From positions 5,496,501 to 5,560,500 of the forward strand of contig NZ_CP109007.1 in the NCBI RefSeq assembly GCF_036226665.1: 64,000 nt of DNA, given 5' to 3'. Positions within the stretch are counted from its first letter, which is position 1; every line of letters begins with the position of its first letter. Under the pieces are notes generated by a model. That model was given only the letters and a program-made list of their open reading frames with translations. It had not been told where the DNA came from and did not search any database. The DNA is from Streptomyces sp. NBC_00691. GTDB taxonomy: Bacteria; Actinomycetota; Actinomycetes; Streptomycetales; Streptomycetaceae. Position numbers and translations under genes: made by a program. Shown here in pieces: positions 21,402 through 30,243 of the stretch.

Positions 21402-21694
21402 TCGTCGCCTTCTCGGTCACCCCGCTGGGCGTGGGGGAGGAGGTCGGTGAGTACGTCGCCGACGCCGTCCGGGTCGTCCGTGAGTCCGGTCTCCCCCACC
21501 GCACCGACGCGATGTTCACCTCCGTCGAGGGTGACGACTGGGACCAGGTCATGGACGTCGTGAAGCGCGCGGTCGCCGCCGTGGAGGCGCGGGCCCCACG
21601 CGTCTCGGTGGTCATGAAGGTCGACATCCGCCCCGGTGTCACGGACGGTCTGCACAGCAAGGTCGCCACGGTGGAGCGGTACCTGGAGGGCTGA
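21398..21694 (+). CDS. MTH1187-family thiamine-binding protein
   Basis: 98 aa, ferredoxin-like fold: IVAFSVTPLGVGEEVGEYV opens, then SGLPHRTDAMFTSVEGDDWDQVMD and a final strand VVMKVDIRPGVTDG. These are hallmarks of the MTH1187/YkoF-type family that binds thiamine or hydroxymethylpyrimidine. The start overlaps the stop of the DUF3817 gene (GTGA). The pair suggests a link between the small membrane protein and thiamine-type ligand sensing, but this is inference. A 14-bp terminator stem follows at 21722-21752. Confidence 0.88.
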   Translation: MIVAFSVTPLGVGEEVGEYVADAVRVVRESGLPHRTDAMFTSVEGDDWDQVMDVVKRAVAAVEARAPRVSVVMKVDIRPGVTDGLHSKVATVERYLEG

Positions 21695-21721
21695 GTCCCC
21701 GCCCGTCCTCCGTACACGAGA

Positions 21722-21752
21722 AGCCCCCGGTCCCGCTTCGGGACCGGGGGCT
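21722..21752 (+). terminator. Hairpin terminator
   Basis: Perfect 14-bp stem (AGCCCCCGGTCCCG and complement) with a CTT loop, 27 bp after the thiamine-binding gene. Confidence 0.85.
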
Positions 21753-21917
21753 CCGTCGTGTCCGAGGGCGCTGCTCCGGCCCGGGCGCCGGCTCCGCGGG
21801 AGCCGTCCCGGGCGATGACCGCCGTGGCGGAGCCGAAGCGTCACGTACGCCCCGGGGAGACGGGGCGGCCGTCACCGCCGGCGCTACCCACTCGGACCAT
21901 CCCCGGTCGACACGCCG

Positions 21918-21951
21918 ACAGGTCACCCCTTTTGCTGGGGTATCGACCTGT
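21918..21951 (+). promoter_or_regulatory. Inverted repeat upstream of cslA
   Basis: ACAGGTC-ACCCC-ttttgct-GGGGT-atc-GACCTGT: two nested arms (7 bp and 5 bp) with a T-rich loop, ending 21 bases before the GTG start of cslA. It could be an operator or a 5'-leader hairpin. Confidence 0.55.
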
Positions 21952-21972
21952 TCGACGGCAGCTGGAGGCACC

Positions 21973-23784
21973 GTGCGGCTGGGAGGCTACGACTACGACA
22001 CCTACAGTCGACTCGCCGGTCCGCTCACGGAACCGGACCCGGTGGCCTACACGGTGCGGTACCGGAGTCTGCTCTCGAAGGAGCCGCACCGCGTACGTGC
22101 CGTCCTCCTCATGTGCCTCGCACCGGTCCTCTCGGCGCTGCTCCTCGCCTATCTCGTCTGGCCCGGCCACTGGACCGTCCGAGAGGGCGGCGCCCCCTGG
22201 CTCGTCCGCCTCGACACCGTGATGCTCGCGTCGATCGGGCTCATCTGCTTCTTCATGCTGGTGAACGTCACGTCGATCGCCCACGCCACCATGGCCGCCC
22301 GTGACCCCATACCCGTGTACGCCGAGCCCGGCACCCGCGTCGCCTTCCTCACCACGTACGTCCCGGGCAAGGAACCGCTCGCCATGGTCCGCCGCACCCT
22401 GGAGGCCGCCACCCGGCTGCGGCACGACGGCGTCCTCGGGGTCTGGCTCCTCGACGAGGGGGACTCCGCCGAGGCCAGGGCGCTCTGCGCCGAGCTGGGC
22501 GTCCACCACTTCACCCGGGCCGGAGTCCCCGAGTGGAACCGTGCGAAGGGCGTCCACCGGGCGAGGACCAAGCACGGCAACTACAACGCCTGGCTCGCCA
22601 TGCACGGCCACGCGTACGACTGCTTCGCCTCCGTCGACACCGACCACGTGCCGCTCCCCGACTTCCTGGAGCGGATGCTCGGCTGGTTCCGCGACCCCGA
22701 CGTCGCCTTCGTCGTCGGACCCCAGGTGTACGGCAACTACACCAACATGGTCACCAAGGCCGCCGAGTCCCAGCAGTTCCTCTTCCACGCCCTGATCCAG
22801 CGCGCCGGGAACCGCTATCACGCGCCCATGTTCGTCGGCACGAACAACGTCGTCCGGATCTCCGCCCTCCGGCAGATCGGCGGCCTGTACGACTCGATCA
22901 CCGAGGACATGGCCACCGGCTTCGAACTGCACCGCAGGAGGAACCCGGCCACCGGCCGCCACTGGCGCTCCGTCTACACCCCCGACGTCCTCGCCGTCGG
23001 CGAGGGGCCGGCTTCCTGGACGGACTTCTTCACCCAGCAGCTCCGCTGGTCCCGCGGCACGTACGAGACGCTCCTCAGGCAGTACTGGAAGGCGCCCTTC
23101 CGTACCCCGCCGGGCCGCTTCCTCAACTACACCCTGATGCTCGTCTACTACCCGATGACCGCGGTCAACTGGCTCCTCGGTGTCCTCAGCGGCGTCCTCT
23201 ACCTCTGGTTCGGCGCCTCCGGCACCCAGGTCTCCACCTCCGTGTGGCTGATGATCTACAGCGACGCCGTCGCCCTCCAGATCGGCCTCTACCTGTGGAA
23301 CCGCCGGCACAACGTCTCGCCCCACGAACCCGAGGGCTCCGGCGGCCTCGCCGGCATGGCGATGTCCGCGCTCTCCGCCCCCGTCTACCTCAAGGCCCTC
23401 GGCTCGGTGTTCCTGCGCACCCGCGGCCGCTTCGTCGTCACGCCCAAGGGCGGCGAGGCCAGTCCCGACCGGATCGGGACCTTCCGTATCCACCTCTTCT
23501 GGGCGGCGGTCCTCATCGCCTCGCTCGCCGCGTCCGTCCACTTCGGGCACACCCACGCGGCCATGCGCGTCTGGGCGGCCCTCGCCCTGGTCATCGCCCT
23601 CGCCCCGATCAGCCTCTGGGCCTTCACGCGCCTCAGGGAGCGGCGGGCGCTCCGCGTCCGCGCGCGCGCCCGTGCCCGGGTCCGTGCCCGCGTCGCGGCC
23701 GTGGCCCGTGTCGAGGCCGCGGCGGCCGCCCCGCCCCCGCCCGGTCCCGCCACCCCCGCCCCCACGACGACCGGAGGGAACTGA
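21973..23784 (+). CDS. cslA: Cellulose-synthase-like glycosyltransferase CslA (GT2)
   Basis: 603 aa. GT2 processive-synthase motifs are present: WLLDEGD (about 158), VDTDH (about 221), ITEDMATG (about 309) and QQLRW (about 355). Two N-terminal membrane spans and several C-terminal spans bracket the catalytic domain, giving the BcsA-like architecture; the Ala/Pro-rich C-terminus has no PilZ domain. In S. coelicolor and S. lividans, CslA makes a beta-glucan at hyphal tips, interacts with DivIVA and acts with GlxA. GTG at 21973 has GGAGG six bases upstream. A four-base gap separates it from glxA. Confidence 0.93.
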   Translation: MRLGGYDYDTYSRLAGPLTEPDPVAYTVRYRSLLSKEPHRVRAVLLMCLAPVLSALLLAYLVWPGHWTVREGGAPWLVRLDTVMLASIGLICFFMLVNVTSIAHATMAARDPIPVYAEPGTRVAFLTTYVPGKEPLAMVRRTLEAATRLRHDGVLGVWLLDEGDSAEARALCAELGVHHFTRAGVPEWNRAKGVHRARTKHGNYNAWLAMHGHAYDCFASVDTDHVPLPDFLERMLGWFRDPDVAFVVGPQVYGNYTNMVTKAAESQQFLFHALIQRAGNRYHAPMFVGTNNVVRISALRQIGGLYDSITEDMATGFELHRRRNPATGRHWRSVYTPDVLAVGEGPASWTDFFTQQLRWSRGTYETLLRQYWKAPFRTPPGRFLNYTLMLVYYPMTAVNWLLGVLSGVLYLWFGASGTQVSTSVWLMIYSDAVALQIGLYLWNRRHNVSPHEPEGSGGLAGMAMSALSAPVYLKALGSVFLRTRGRFVVTPKGGEASPDRIGTFRIHLFWAAVLIASLAASVHFGHTHAAMRVWAALALVIALAPISLWAFTRLRERRALRVRARARARVRARVAAVARVEAAAAAPPPPGPATPAPTTTGGN

Positions 23785-23787
23785 GCC

Positions 23788-25749
23788 ATGGCCCACCGGC
23801 CGTCGAAGAAGTTCAGGAGGACCCTCCTCGGCAGCGCGGCGGTACTGGTCCTCGCGGCGCTCAACGCCCCCGCGGCCGTCTCCTTCGCCGAGGAGAGGTA
23901 CCACGCGTACAAGATCGCCCAGCCCGGCTACCAGCGGCGGTTCGGCTCCTGGGCCGAGGTCGAGGTCCCCGACCGGTACCGGATCAACGCCATCCACGCG
24001 GCCCTGCTGCACACCGGCAAGGTGCTGCTGATCGCCGGCTCCGGCAACAGCCAGAAGAACTTCGACGCGGGGACCTTCGAGACCATCCTGTGGGACCCCG
24101 CCGCGAACACCTTCAAGAAGATCCCCACCCCGGTGGACTTCTTCTGCTCCGGCCACACCCAGCTTCCCGACGGCCGCCTGCTCGTCGCCGGCGGCACCGC
24201 GCGGTACGAGATCCTCGACGGCGAGGTCAAGAAGGCCGGCGGTGGCATGCGGGTCAAGAACGAGAGCCCCGACAAGGCGGTCACCCTCAAGAAGGGCACC
24301 GTCTTCCGTTCGCCGTCCGGGGTCGAGTACGTCTCCCGGTTCGACGTCACCGTCCCCAAGGCCGAGCGCGCGTTCGAGATCTCGTACTCCGCGGGCGGCC
24401 AGATGCAGCCGTGGAAGACCAAGGTGACCGCCGCCGAGGCCCGGGTCTTCGTCGAGGCCCGCGAGGAGGGCCCGCAGGCCCTCACCACCGAGGCCGCGCA
24501 GTACGAGGTCGTCGGCCTCGAGGGCGACGCCGCCGACGACGTCTACGGACTGGCGCAGAAGCTCACCACCGAGAAGCAGGACTTCCAGGGCATCAAGGGC
24601 GCCTACGAGTTCGACCCGAAGGCCGAGAGGTACATCCCGGTCGCCCCCATGAAGGACGCCCGCTGGTACCCCACCCTCGTCACCCTCCAGGACGGCAAGG
24701 TCCTCGCCGTCTCGGGACTCAACGACGTCGGCGACGTCGTCCCCGGCGACAACGAGATCTACGACCCCGTGACCAAGAAGTGGTCCAAGGGCCCCTTCCG
24801 CTACTTCCCCACCTACCCCTCCCTCTTCCTCACCCGGGGCGGCAAGCTCCTCTACACCGGTTCCAACGCCGGATACGGACCCGCCGAGAAGGGCCGCGAA
24901 CCGGGCCTGTGGGACCTGCGGAAGAACTCCTTCACCAAGCTCGGCGGGCTCACCGACCCCGACCAGCTGGAGACCTCCGCCTCCCTGATCCTGCCCCCCG
25001 CCCAGAACCAGAAGGTCATGGTCCTCGGCGGCGGCGGGGTCGGCGAGTCGTCCCGGTCGACCGCCCGCACCTCGATCATCGACGTGTCGCAGGAGAGTCC
25101 CGTCTTCACCGACGGGCCGGCACTCCCGCAGGGCACCCGCTACCTCAGCGGCGTCCTGATGCCCGACGACACCGTCTTCACCACCGGCGGCTCCGAGAAC
25201 TACCGGGGCCGCGGCGGCAGCGACATCCTCAAGGCACAGTTCTACGACCCGAGGAGCAACACCTTCACCGAGGCCGCCGAACCCACCGTCGGCCGCAACT
25301 ACCACTCCGAGGCGCTGCTGCTCCCCGACGGCCGGGTGGCCACCTTCGGCTCCGACCCGCTCTTCGACGACAAGGACGACACCCGGCTCGGCACCTTCGA
25401 GCAGCGCATCGAGGTCTTCACCCCGCCCTCCCTCCACCGGGCCGGCGCCGACCGGCCCGTCCTGGGGGAGGGGCCGCAGGAACTCGACCAGAACGGCCGC
25501 GCCACCTTCCGGACCAAGGACGCCGGCCGGATCGTCACGGCCCGGCTCATGCGGCCCAGCGCCGTCACCCACACCACCGACGTCGAGCAGCGCTCGGTGG
25601 AGGCGGGCCTGACGAAGAGCCCGGACGGGACGACGGTCACCGTCGACGTACCGGACGACCGGACCCTCGTACCGCCCGGCTGGTACATGCTCTTCGTCAC
25701 CGACGCGACCGGCGTCCCGTCCGAGGCGAAGTGGATCCAGGTGGACTGA
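23788..25749 (+). CDS. glxA: Copper radical oxidase GlxA (galactose-oxidase-like)
   Basis: 653 aa. The N-terminal hydrophobic segment (about 12-30) is a signal anchor, followed by a seven-bladed kelch-type domain and a C-terminal Ig-like domain. Candidate active-site residues are Cys120 in FFCSGH (Tyr-Cys cofactor), Trp293/Tyr294 in RWYPT, Tyr505-His506 in GRNYHSEA and His595 in VTHTTDV. In S. lividans GlxA is a mono-copper enzyme needed with CslA for glycan deposition at tips and for morphological development. Translation is coupled to cslA by the four-base gap. Assignment of individual ligands is by motif, not by alignment. Confidence 0.93.
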   Translation: MAHRPSKKFRRTLLGSAAVLVLAALNAPAAVSFAEERYHAYKIAQPGYQRRFGSWAEVEVPDRYRINAIHAALLHTGKVLLIAGSGNSQKNFDAGTFETILWDPAANTFKKIPTPVDFFCSGHTQLPDGRLLVAGGTARYEILDGEVKKAGGGMRVKNESPDKAVTLKKGTVFRSPSGVEYVSRFDVTVPKAERAFEISYSAGGQMQPWKTKVTAAEARVFVEAREEGPQALTTEAAQYEVVGLEGDAADDVYGLAQKLTTEKQDFQGIKGAYEFDPKAERYIPVAPMKDARWYPTLVTLQDGKVLAVSGLNDVGDVVPGDNEIYDPVTKKWSKGPFRYFPTYPSLFLTRGGKLLYTGSNAGYGPAEKGREPGLWDLRKNSFTKLGGLTDPDQLETSASLILPPAQNQKVMVLGGGGVGESSRSTARTSIIDVSQESPVFTDGPALPQGTRYLSGVLMPDDTVFTTGGSENYRGRGGSDILKAQFYDPRSNTFTEAAEPTVGRNYHSEALLLPDGRVATFGSDPLFDDKDDTRLGTFEQRIEVFTPPSLHRAGADRPVLGEGPQELDQNGRATFRTKDAGRIVTARLMRPSAVTHTTDVEQRSVEAGLTKSPDGTTVTVDVPDDRTLVPPGWYMLFVTDATGVPSEAKWIQVD

Positions 25750-25767
25750 GCGCGCCCTCCCGGTGGC

Positions 25768-26784
25768 CTACGAATCCGCCCTGCGCGCCAGGCCCAGGGC
25801 GTAGTCCGGCCACCACGTCCCGGCGGCCGGGCCGCCCCGGCACGGGCCGTCCGAGTCGCCGGGGCGCTTGACCCAGAGATAGGCGTCGACCAGCTCGTCC
25901 CCGGTCCGGTCCGTCGGCGGTACGCCCAGGGCCCGGCCCGGCGGGTTGCACCAGGCCTCCGCCCCGTCGCCCGGGAGGGGACCGTCACCGTTGCGGCTGG
26001 TGTCCACGGTGAAGTGGGCGCCGCCGAGCAGCCCCGACAGCCTCGCGCCGAAGCCCCGCACCGTCTCGGTCGTCTGGAAGTTGGAGACGTTCAGCGAGAA
26101 GCCGTCCGCGTGGGCGACGCCCGCCCGGCGCAGCGGCTCCACCAGTCTGCCCGGATCGTCGATCCAGGCCGGGTTCCCGGCGTCCAGGTAGACCCGGGTG
26201 CGGGGCTGCCGCTTGAGCCGTTCGACGGCCTCGGCGAGCAGCCCGTACCGCTCGTCGTGGTGCTCGGCCGGAGTGCAGCCGTCCACGAGGTGCGGCACCG
26301 CGTCGGGCTCCAGGACGACGATCGCCGAGGCCTCCCCGAGGGCGCCGGCGAAGGAGTCGATCCAGGCCCGGTAGGCCCCCGCGTCGTGCGAGCCGCCCGC
26401 CGAGTACAGGCCGCAGTCGCGGTGCGGGATGTTGTAGGCGACGAACACGGCCGTACGGTCCTCCGCCGCGGCCCCCCGCACCGCGCGGGTGATCTCCGGC
26501 ACGGGATCGTCGCCGGCCGGCCAGTCCGCGACCGGGCGGTCCGCGATCCGCCTCAGGATCCTCGCGTCCTCGGTCCTGCCCTGCTCCTCGTACCGCCGCA
26601 CCTGCCGGGCCGCGTCGCTCTCCGGGTCGACCCAGAACAGCGAGCCGCCCGCGGGGGCCGCGGTCCCGTCGCGCGTGGACGGCGGACCGACGGGCCCCCT
26701 CGGGGGCTCGTCCTCACCGCATCCGGCCAGAAGCAGCGCGGCGACGAGGGTCAGGGCGACGGCGGTGGCGGTGCGGCGGGACAT
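25768..26784 (-). CDS. GH6-family secreted lipoprotein (CslZ-like endoglucanase)
   Basis: 338 aa with a lipoprotein signal (lipobox LLLAGC, Cys22). GH6 motifs: VFVAYNIPHRDCGLYSAGG with the early Tyr/Asp/Cys region, VVLEPDAVPHL (catalytic-loop Asp), VYLDAGNPAWI, SLNVSNF, and WCNPPGRALG near the C-terminus. The family hydrolyses beta-1,4-glucans by inversion. It is convergent with glxA (18 bp gap), as the csl locus has a GH6 gene in S. coelicolor (recalled as cslZ). It probably trims the polymer made by CslA; substrate untested. Confidence 0.88.
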   Translation of the reverse strand: MSRRTATAVALTLVAALLLAGCGEDEPPRGPVGPPSTRDGTAAPAGGSLFWVDPESDAARQVRRYEEQGRTEDARILRRIADRPVADWPAGDDPVPEITRAVRGAAAEDRTAVFVAYNIPHRDCGLYSAGGSHDAGAYRAWIDSFAGALGEASAIVVLEPDAVPHLVDGCTPAEHHDERYGLLAEAVERLKRQPRTRVYLDAGNPAWIDDPGRLVEPLRRAGVAHADGFSLNVSNFQTTETVRGFGARLSGLLGGAHFTVDTSRNGDGPLPGDGAEAWCNPPGRALGVPPTDRTGDELVDAYLWVKRPGDSDGPCRGGPAAGTWWPDYALGLARRADS

Positions 26785-26856
26785 CCGGCCCCCCGGGGTC
26801 GGGTACGGCGGTCACGGCGCGTACGGGGACGGAACGGGGCCATCGTGGCATGACGG

Positions 26857-27849
26857 TCAGTCTGTTCCGGGCTGCGACACCGCGATCCCCAGCGGTGTCC
26901 GCTCGTACAGCACCTGGTGGCCGTAGCGCCGGGAGGTGAGCAGCCCGGCGTCCCGCAGCACCGCGAGGTGCGCGGAGACGGTGGACGGGGCCCGGCCCAG
27001 GAGGTGGGAGAGCGCCGTCGTCCCCATCGGCTCGGCGAGGGCGCACAGGACGTCCGCCCGCACCGGTCCCAGGAGCCGCCCGAGCGCCTCCGGCGTACGG
27101 TCCCCGGACTCCGACCACAGCCCGCCGACCCCGCGCGCCGGATAGACCACGGTCGGCTGCCACGGCGGATCGAAACCGCTCACCACGTCCGGCCAGGTGA
27201 ACACCGACGGCATCAGCACGAGCCCCTGCCCTTCCAGCGGCCGGATGTGCTCGCCGCGGTACGCGACCCGCAGCGTGGCGGTGCCCGCGTCCCACGCGAA
27301 GGACGGATGCAGCTCGTCGAGGAGCCGTTCGAGACCGCCCTCGGCGAGCCGCCGCGAGTGGTACGCCACGTCCGCCTCCAGGAGCGCCCGCAGCCGTGGC
27401 CAGTCCGGGGCGATCAGCGTCTCCCAGGCGACCAGGAGCAGCTCCGCGAGCCGCCGCACCGCCCCGGCCGGGTCCGCGAGCATCCGCCGCCCCTCGGCCG
27501 TCCCGGCCGCCCCCGGGGTGTCCGCGAGCGCCCGCTCGAAGTCGTCGAGGACCAGCGCCGGATCGGTCTCCCGTACCGCGGCGATCTCGTCCTCGAACGC
27601 GGCGGCGGGCCCCAGCGGCGGCGGATAGAGGAAGTCCGGACTGTGCCCGTGCAGCGGCATCAGCAGATGCAGCGGCCCGAGGTCCAGCTCTCGCGCGGCG
27701 GACGCGATCCGCCGCATCCACGGCAGGTGGTAGCCCTGCTTGCCGGGGCGGGCCAGGACCCGCACGGCGGAGTGGGTCTCCCAGAGCGGGGAGATCGCGA
27801 ACCGGATCCGCAGCGGATCGGCCTCGCCGAAACGCAGGTGGTACGGCAC
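26857..27849 (-). CDS. ArsR-type winged-helix regulator with DUF5937-like N-terminal domain
   Basis: 330 aa. A C-terminal ArsR/SmtB-like winged helix (LAEPMGTTALSHLLGRAPSTVS...LRDAGLL) follows a long N-terminal domain (RFAISPLWETHSAVRVLARPGKQG). This fusion is common in actinobacteria next to efflux pumps. GTG at 27849 is preceded by CCGGAGGG at proper spacing; the upstream stretch reads poorly as protein. It is divergent from the MFS gene 88 bp away, which it probably represses. No metal-binding Cys pattern of classical ArsR is obvious, so the inducer is probably organic. Confidence 0.85.
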   Translation of the reverse strand: MPYHLRFGEADPLRIRFAISPLWETHSAVRVLARPGKQGYHLPWMRRIASAARELDLGPLHLLMPLHGHSPDFLYPPPLGPAAAFEDEIAAVRETDPALVLDDFERALADTPGAAGTAEGRRMLADPAGAVRRLAELLLVAWETLIAPDWPRLRALLEADVAYHSRRLAEGGLERLLDELHPSFAWDAGTATLRVAYRGEHIRPLEGQGLVLMPSVFTWPDVVSGFDPPWQPTVVYPARGVGGLWSESGDRTPEALGRLLGPVRADVLCALAEPMGTTALSHLLGRAPSTVSAHLAVLRDAGLLTSRRYGHQVLYERTPLGIAVSQPGTD

Positions 27850-27937
27850 GGGGCCCTCCGGGTCGCTGTCGGGCGGGAGATTCGTCTGGAGCCGAAAGTC
27901 TAGGAGGGAGCCCGTCCCCGGCGGCACGCTGCGTGCC

Positions 27938-29275
27938 ATGCCGAAGCACGACGACCCCACCACCGCGCCGCCCGGAACCGGACCGGCGCCCACCGCCACC
28001 GCGCCGCCGCCCCCGCCCGGCCCCGAGCCCGCCGCAGGCCCCGGCTACCGAGCCGTCTTCCGGGTGCGGGAGTTCCGGGTCGTGTTCGTCGCGCACCTCT
28101 TCTCGCTGCTCGGGGTCGTCGTCAGCGAACTCGCGCTCACCGTGCTCGTCTACGACCTGACCCGCTCCCCGCTCCTCTCCTCCCTCACCTTCGCGCTCGG
28201 CTTCCTCCCCTATCTCGTCGGCGGCACCCTGCTCGCCGGGCTCACCGACCGGCTGCCACCCCGCCGGATCCTCGTCGTCTGCGACCTCTTCTGTGCCGGC
28301 TGCGTCGCGCTCATGGTCGTCCCCGCCACCCCGGTCGCCGTCCTGCTCGTACTGCGCTGCGCCATCGCCGTCGTCTCGCCCGTCTTCAACGGCACCCGCA
28401 TGGCGACCCTCGCCGACATCCTCGGCGAGGGGGACCTCTTCGTCCTCGGACGCTCCCTGCTGCGGATCGTCTCCCAGAGCGCGCTCCTCACGGGCTACGC
28501 CGTCGGCGGCGTGCTGCTCACCGTCGTCCCGCCGCGCGGCGCCCTCGCCGTCACCGCCACCACCTTCCTCGTCTCGGCGCTGCTGCTCCGGTTCGGCACC
28601 GCGCGCCGGCCCGCCCGGGCGTCCGGGGCCGCGGGCAGCGGGCTCTCCGGGACCTGGGCGGTGCTGCGGAACCGGCGTGTGAGGGCCCTGATGGTGATGT
28701 TCTGGGTGCCGCCGCTCTTCGCCGTCGTCCCCGAGGCGCTCGCCGCCCCCTACGCGGACCAGATCGGGGTCTCCACCGCCGCCCTCGGGCTCCTCATGTG
28801 CGCGCTGCCCGTCGGCACCATCACGGGCGAGCTCTTCGCCGGATCGTTCCTCTCCGCCGCCACCCGCTCCCGGATCGTGCTGCCGCTCGCCGTGGCCGGC
28901 GTCCTGCCCTACCTCCTGTACGCCCCCGAGCCCGGCGTCGCCCTGGCGGCCGCCGCTCTCTTCCTGGCGGGCGCCACCGGGGCGTACACCCTCGGGCTCG
29001 ACGCCTGGTTCGTCGCCGCCGTCCCCGAGGAGCAGCGGGGGAGGGCCATGACCCTGATGACGGCGGGCATGATGACCGTCCAGGGCGTCGGCATGGCGGG
29101 GGCCGGGATCGCCGCCGAGTTCGCCCCCGTGCACGTGGTCGTCGCGGGCACGGGCGTCCTCGGCACGCTCTGCCTCCTCGTGGCCGCCGCCGAGCTGCGG
29201 GCGGCCGGGGCGGCGGCGGGGCCCGGCCGGGCCGGTCGGAGACCGAAAGGCGAGACGGGGCTGACCGGCATATGA
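27938..29275 (+). CDS. MFS transporter (MFS_3-like exporter)
   Basis: 445 aa. An N-terminal Pro-rich tail of about 35 residues precedes about 12 hydrophobic segments starting REFRVVFVAHLFSLLG. The motif LTDRLPPRRILVVCD is the loop-2 MFS signature. It lies divergent from the ArsR/DUF5937 regulator and is probably its target. No strong ribosome site is near ATG 27938 (a GGAGGGAG lies about 27 bases upstream), so the start is moderately certain. A drug- or siderophore-export role is inferred from the family only. Confidence 0.85.
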   Translation: MPKHDDPTTAPPGTGPAPTATAPPPPPGPEPAAGPGYRAVFRVREFRVVFVAHLFSLLGVVVSELALTVLVYDLTRSPLLSSLTFALGFLPYLVGGTLLAGLTDRLPPRRILVVCDLFCAGCVALMVVPATPVAVLLVLRCAIAVVSPVFNGTRMATLADILGEGDLFVLGRSLLRIVSQSALLTGYAVGGVLLTVVPPRGALAVTATTFLVSALLLRFGTARRPARASGAAGSGLSGTWAVLRNRRVRALMVMFWVPPLFAVVPEALAAPYADQIGVSTAALGLLMCALPVGTITGELFAGSFLSAATRSRIVLPLAVAGVLPYLLYAPEPGVALAAAALFLAGATGAYTLGLDAWFVAAVPEEQRGRAMTLMTAGMMTVQGVGMAGAGIAAEFAPVHVVVAGTGVLGTLCLLVAAAELRAAGAAAGPGRAGRRPKGETGLTGI

Positions 29276-29295
29276 CCAGTCGGTAAGGTCGACGC

Positions 29296-29805
29296 GTGCC
29301 GAAGCCGCTCAGTCTCCCCTTCGACCCCATCGCCCGCGCCGACGAACTGTGGCAGAAGCGCTGGGGCCCGGTCCCCTCGATGGCCGCGATCACCTCGATC
29401 ATGCGCGCCCACCAGATCCTCCTCGCGGAGGTCGACGCCGTGGTGAAGCCGTACGGGCTGACCTTCGCGCGGTACGAGGCCCTGGTGCTGCTGACCTTCT
29501 CGAAGGCCGGGGAGCTGCCGATGTCCAAGATCGGCGAGCGGCTGATGGTCCACCCCACGTCCGTGACGAACACGGTGGACCGGCTCGTGAGGTCCGGTCT
29601 GGTCGACAAGCGGCCCAACCCGAACGACGGCCGCGGAACGCTCGCCTCCATCACCGGGAAGGGCCGTGAGGTGGTCGAGGCGGCCACCCGCGACCTGATG
29701 GAGATGGAGTTCGGGCTCGGCGCGTACGACGCGGAGGAGTGCGCGGAGATCTTCGCGATGCTGCGTCCGCTGAGGGTCGCGGCGGACGACTTCGAGGAGA
29801 AGTAG
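29296..29805 (+). CDS. MarR-family transcriptional regulator
   Basis: 169 aa. The winged-helix core is SKIGERLMVHPTSVTNTVDRLV with wing PNPNDGRGTLASIT. It begins MPKPLSLPFDPIARADELW from GTG 29296, with AAGG about eight bases upstream. It lies 20 bp after the MFS gene, so it may be cotranscribed, and 65 bp before the DUF3817 gene. The predicted helix-turn-helix differs from the MarR protein at 18310. Its target may be one of its neighbours. Confidence 0.88.
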   Translation: MPKPLSLPFDPIARADELWQKRWGPVPSMAAITSIMRAHQILLAEVDAVVKPYGLTFARYEALVLLTFSKAGELPMSKIGERLMVHPTSVTNTVDRLVRSGLVDKRPNPNDGRGTLASITGKGREVVEAATRDLMEMEFGLGAYDAEECAEIFAMLRPLRVAADDFEEK

Positions 29806-29870
29806 GCGCTCGCGCCCCGAGGGCCGACCCGCCCGAAGATCGCCCGGAACGTGCCGTTACGCTCGACGGC

Positions 29871-30203
29871 ATGAAATCCAGCGTGCTGACCCGTTACCGC
29901 GTGATGGCGTACATCACCGCCGTCATGCTGCTCGTGCTGTGCACCTGCATGGTCTTCAAGTACGGGTTCGAGATGGGCGAGGACGTGACCTTCGCGGTCT
30001 CCCAGGCCCACGGCGTCCTCTACATCATCTACCTGGTCTTCGCCTTCGACCTGGGCTCCAAGGCCCGCTGGCCGTTCGGGAAGCTGCTCTGGGTGCTGCT
30101 CTCGGGCACCATCCCGTTCGCCGCCTTCTTCGTCGAGCGCAAGGTCGTCGCCGAGACGCTGCCGCTGATCAGTGGCGCGCGGCCGGAGCCGGTCAAGGCC
30201 TGA
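29871..30203 (+). CDS. DUF3817 membrane protein (copy 2)
   Basis: 110 aa with three hydrophobic spans (TAVMLLVLCTCMVF, AHGVLYIIYLVFAFDL, LWVLLSGTIPFAAFF) and the family ending VERKVVAE. It shares HGVL..YL.F and the FFVERK-type end with copy 1 at 21048, so the two are paralogues. The two DUF3817 genes border the csl-glx/ArsR-MFS block. Start ATG 29871. Function unknown; a hairpin terminator follows at 30209-30234. Confidence 0.82.
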   Translation: MKSSVLTRYRVMAYITAVMLLVLCTCMVFKYGFEMGEDVTFAVSQAHGVLYIIYLVFAFDLGSKARWPFGKLLWVLLSGTIPFAAFFVERKVVAETLPLISGARPEPVKA

Positions 30204-30208
30204 CACGG

Positions 30209-30234
30209 ACCCCCGCACTGATGTGCGGGGGTTT
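30209..30234 (+). terminator. Hairpin terminator with T tail
   Basis: 10-bp stem (ACCCCCGCAC / GTGCGGGGGT), TGAT loop, then TTT, directly after the DUF3817 gene. Confidence 0.8.
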
Positions 30235-30243
30235 CCCATCGAC

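Noticed and set aside
20987..21694. Arg-rich frame over DUF3817 and thiamine-binding genes
   Set aside because: Out-of-frame reading up to 21.4 kb; the two small genes in the accepted frames have clear family motifs and coupled starts.
21841..25572. Very long antisense frame across cslA-glxA
   Set aside because: It is Gly/Val/Glu-rich with no domain, while the opposite strand has GT2 and copper-oxidase motifs.
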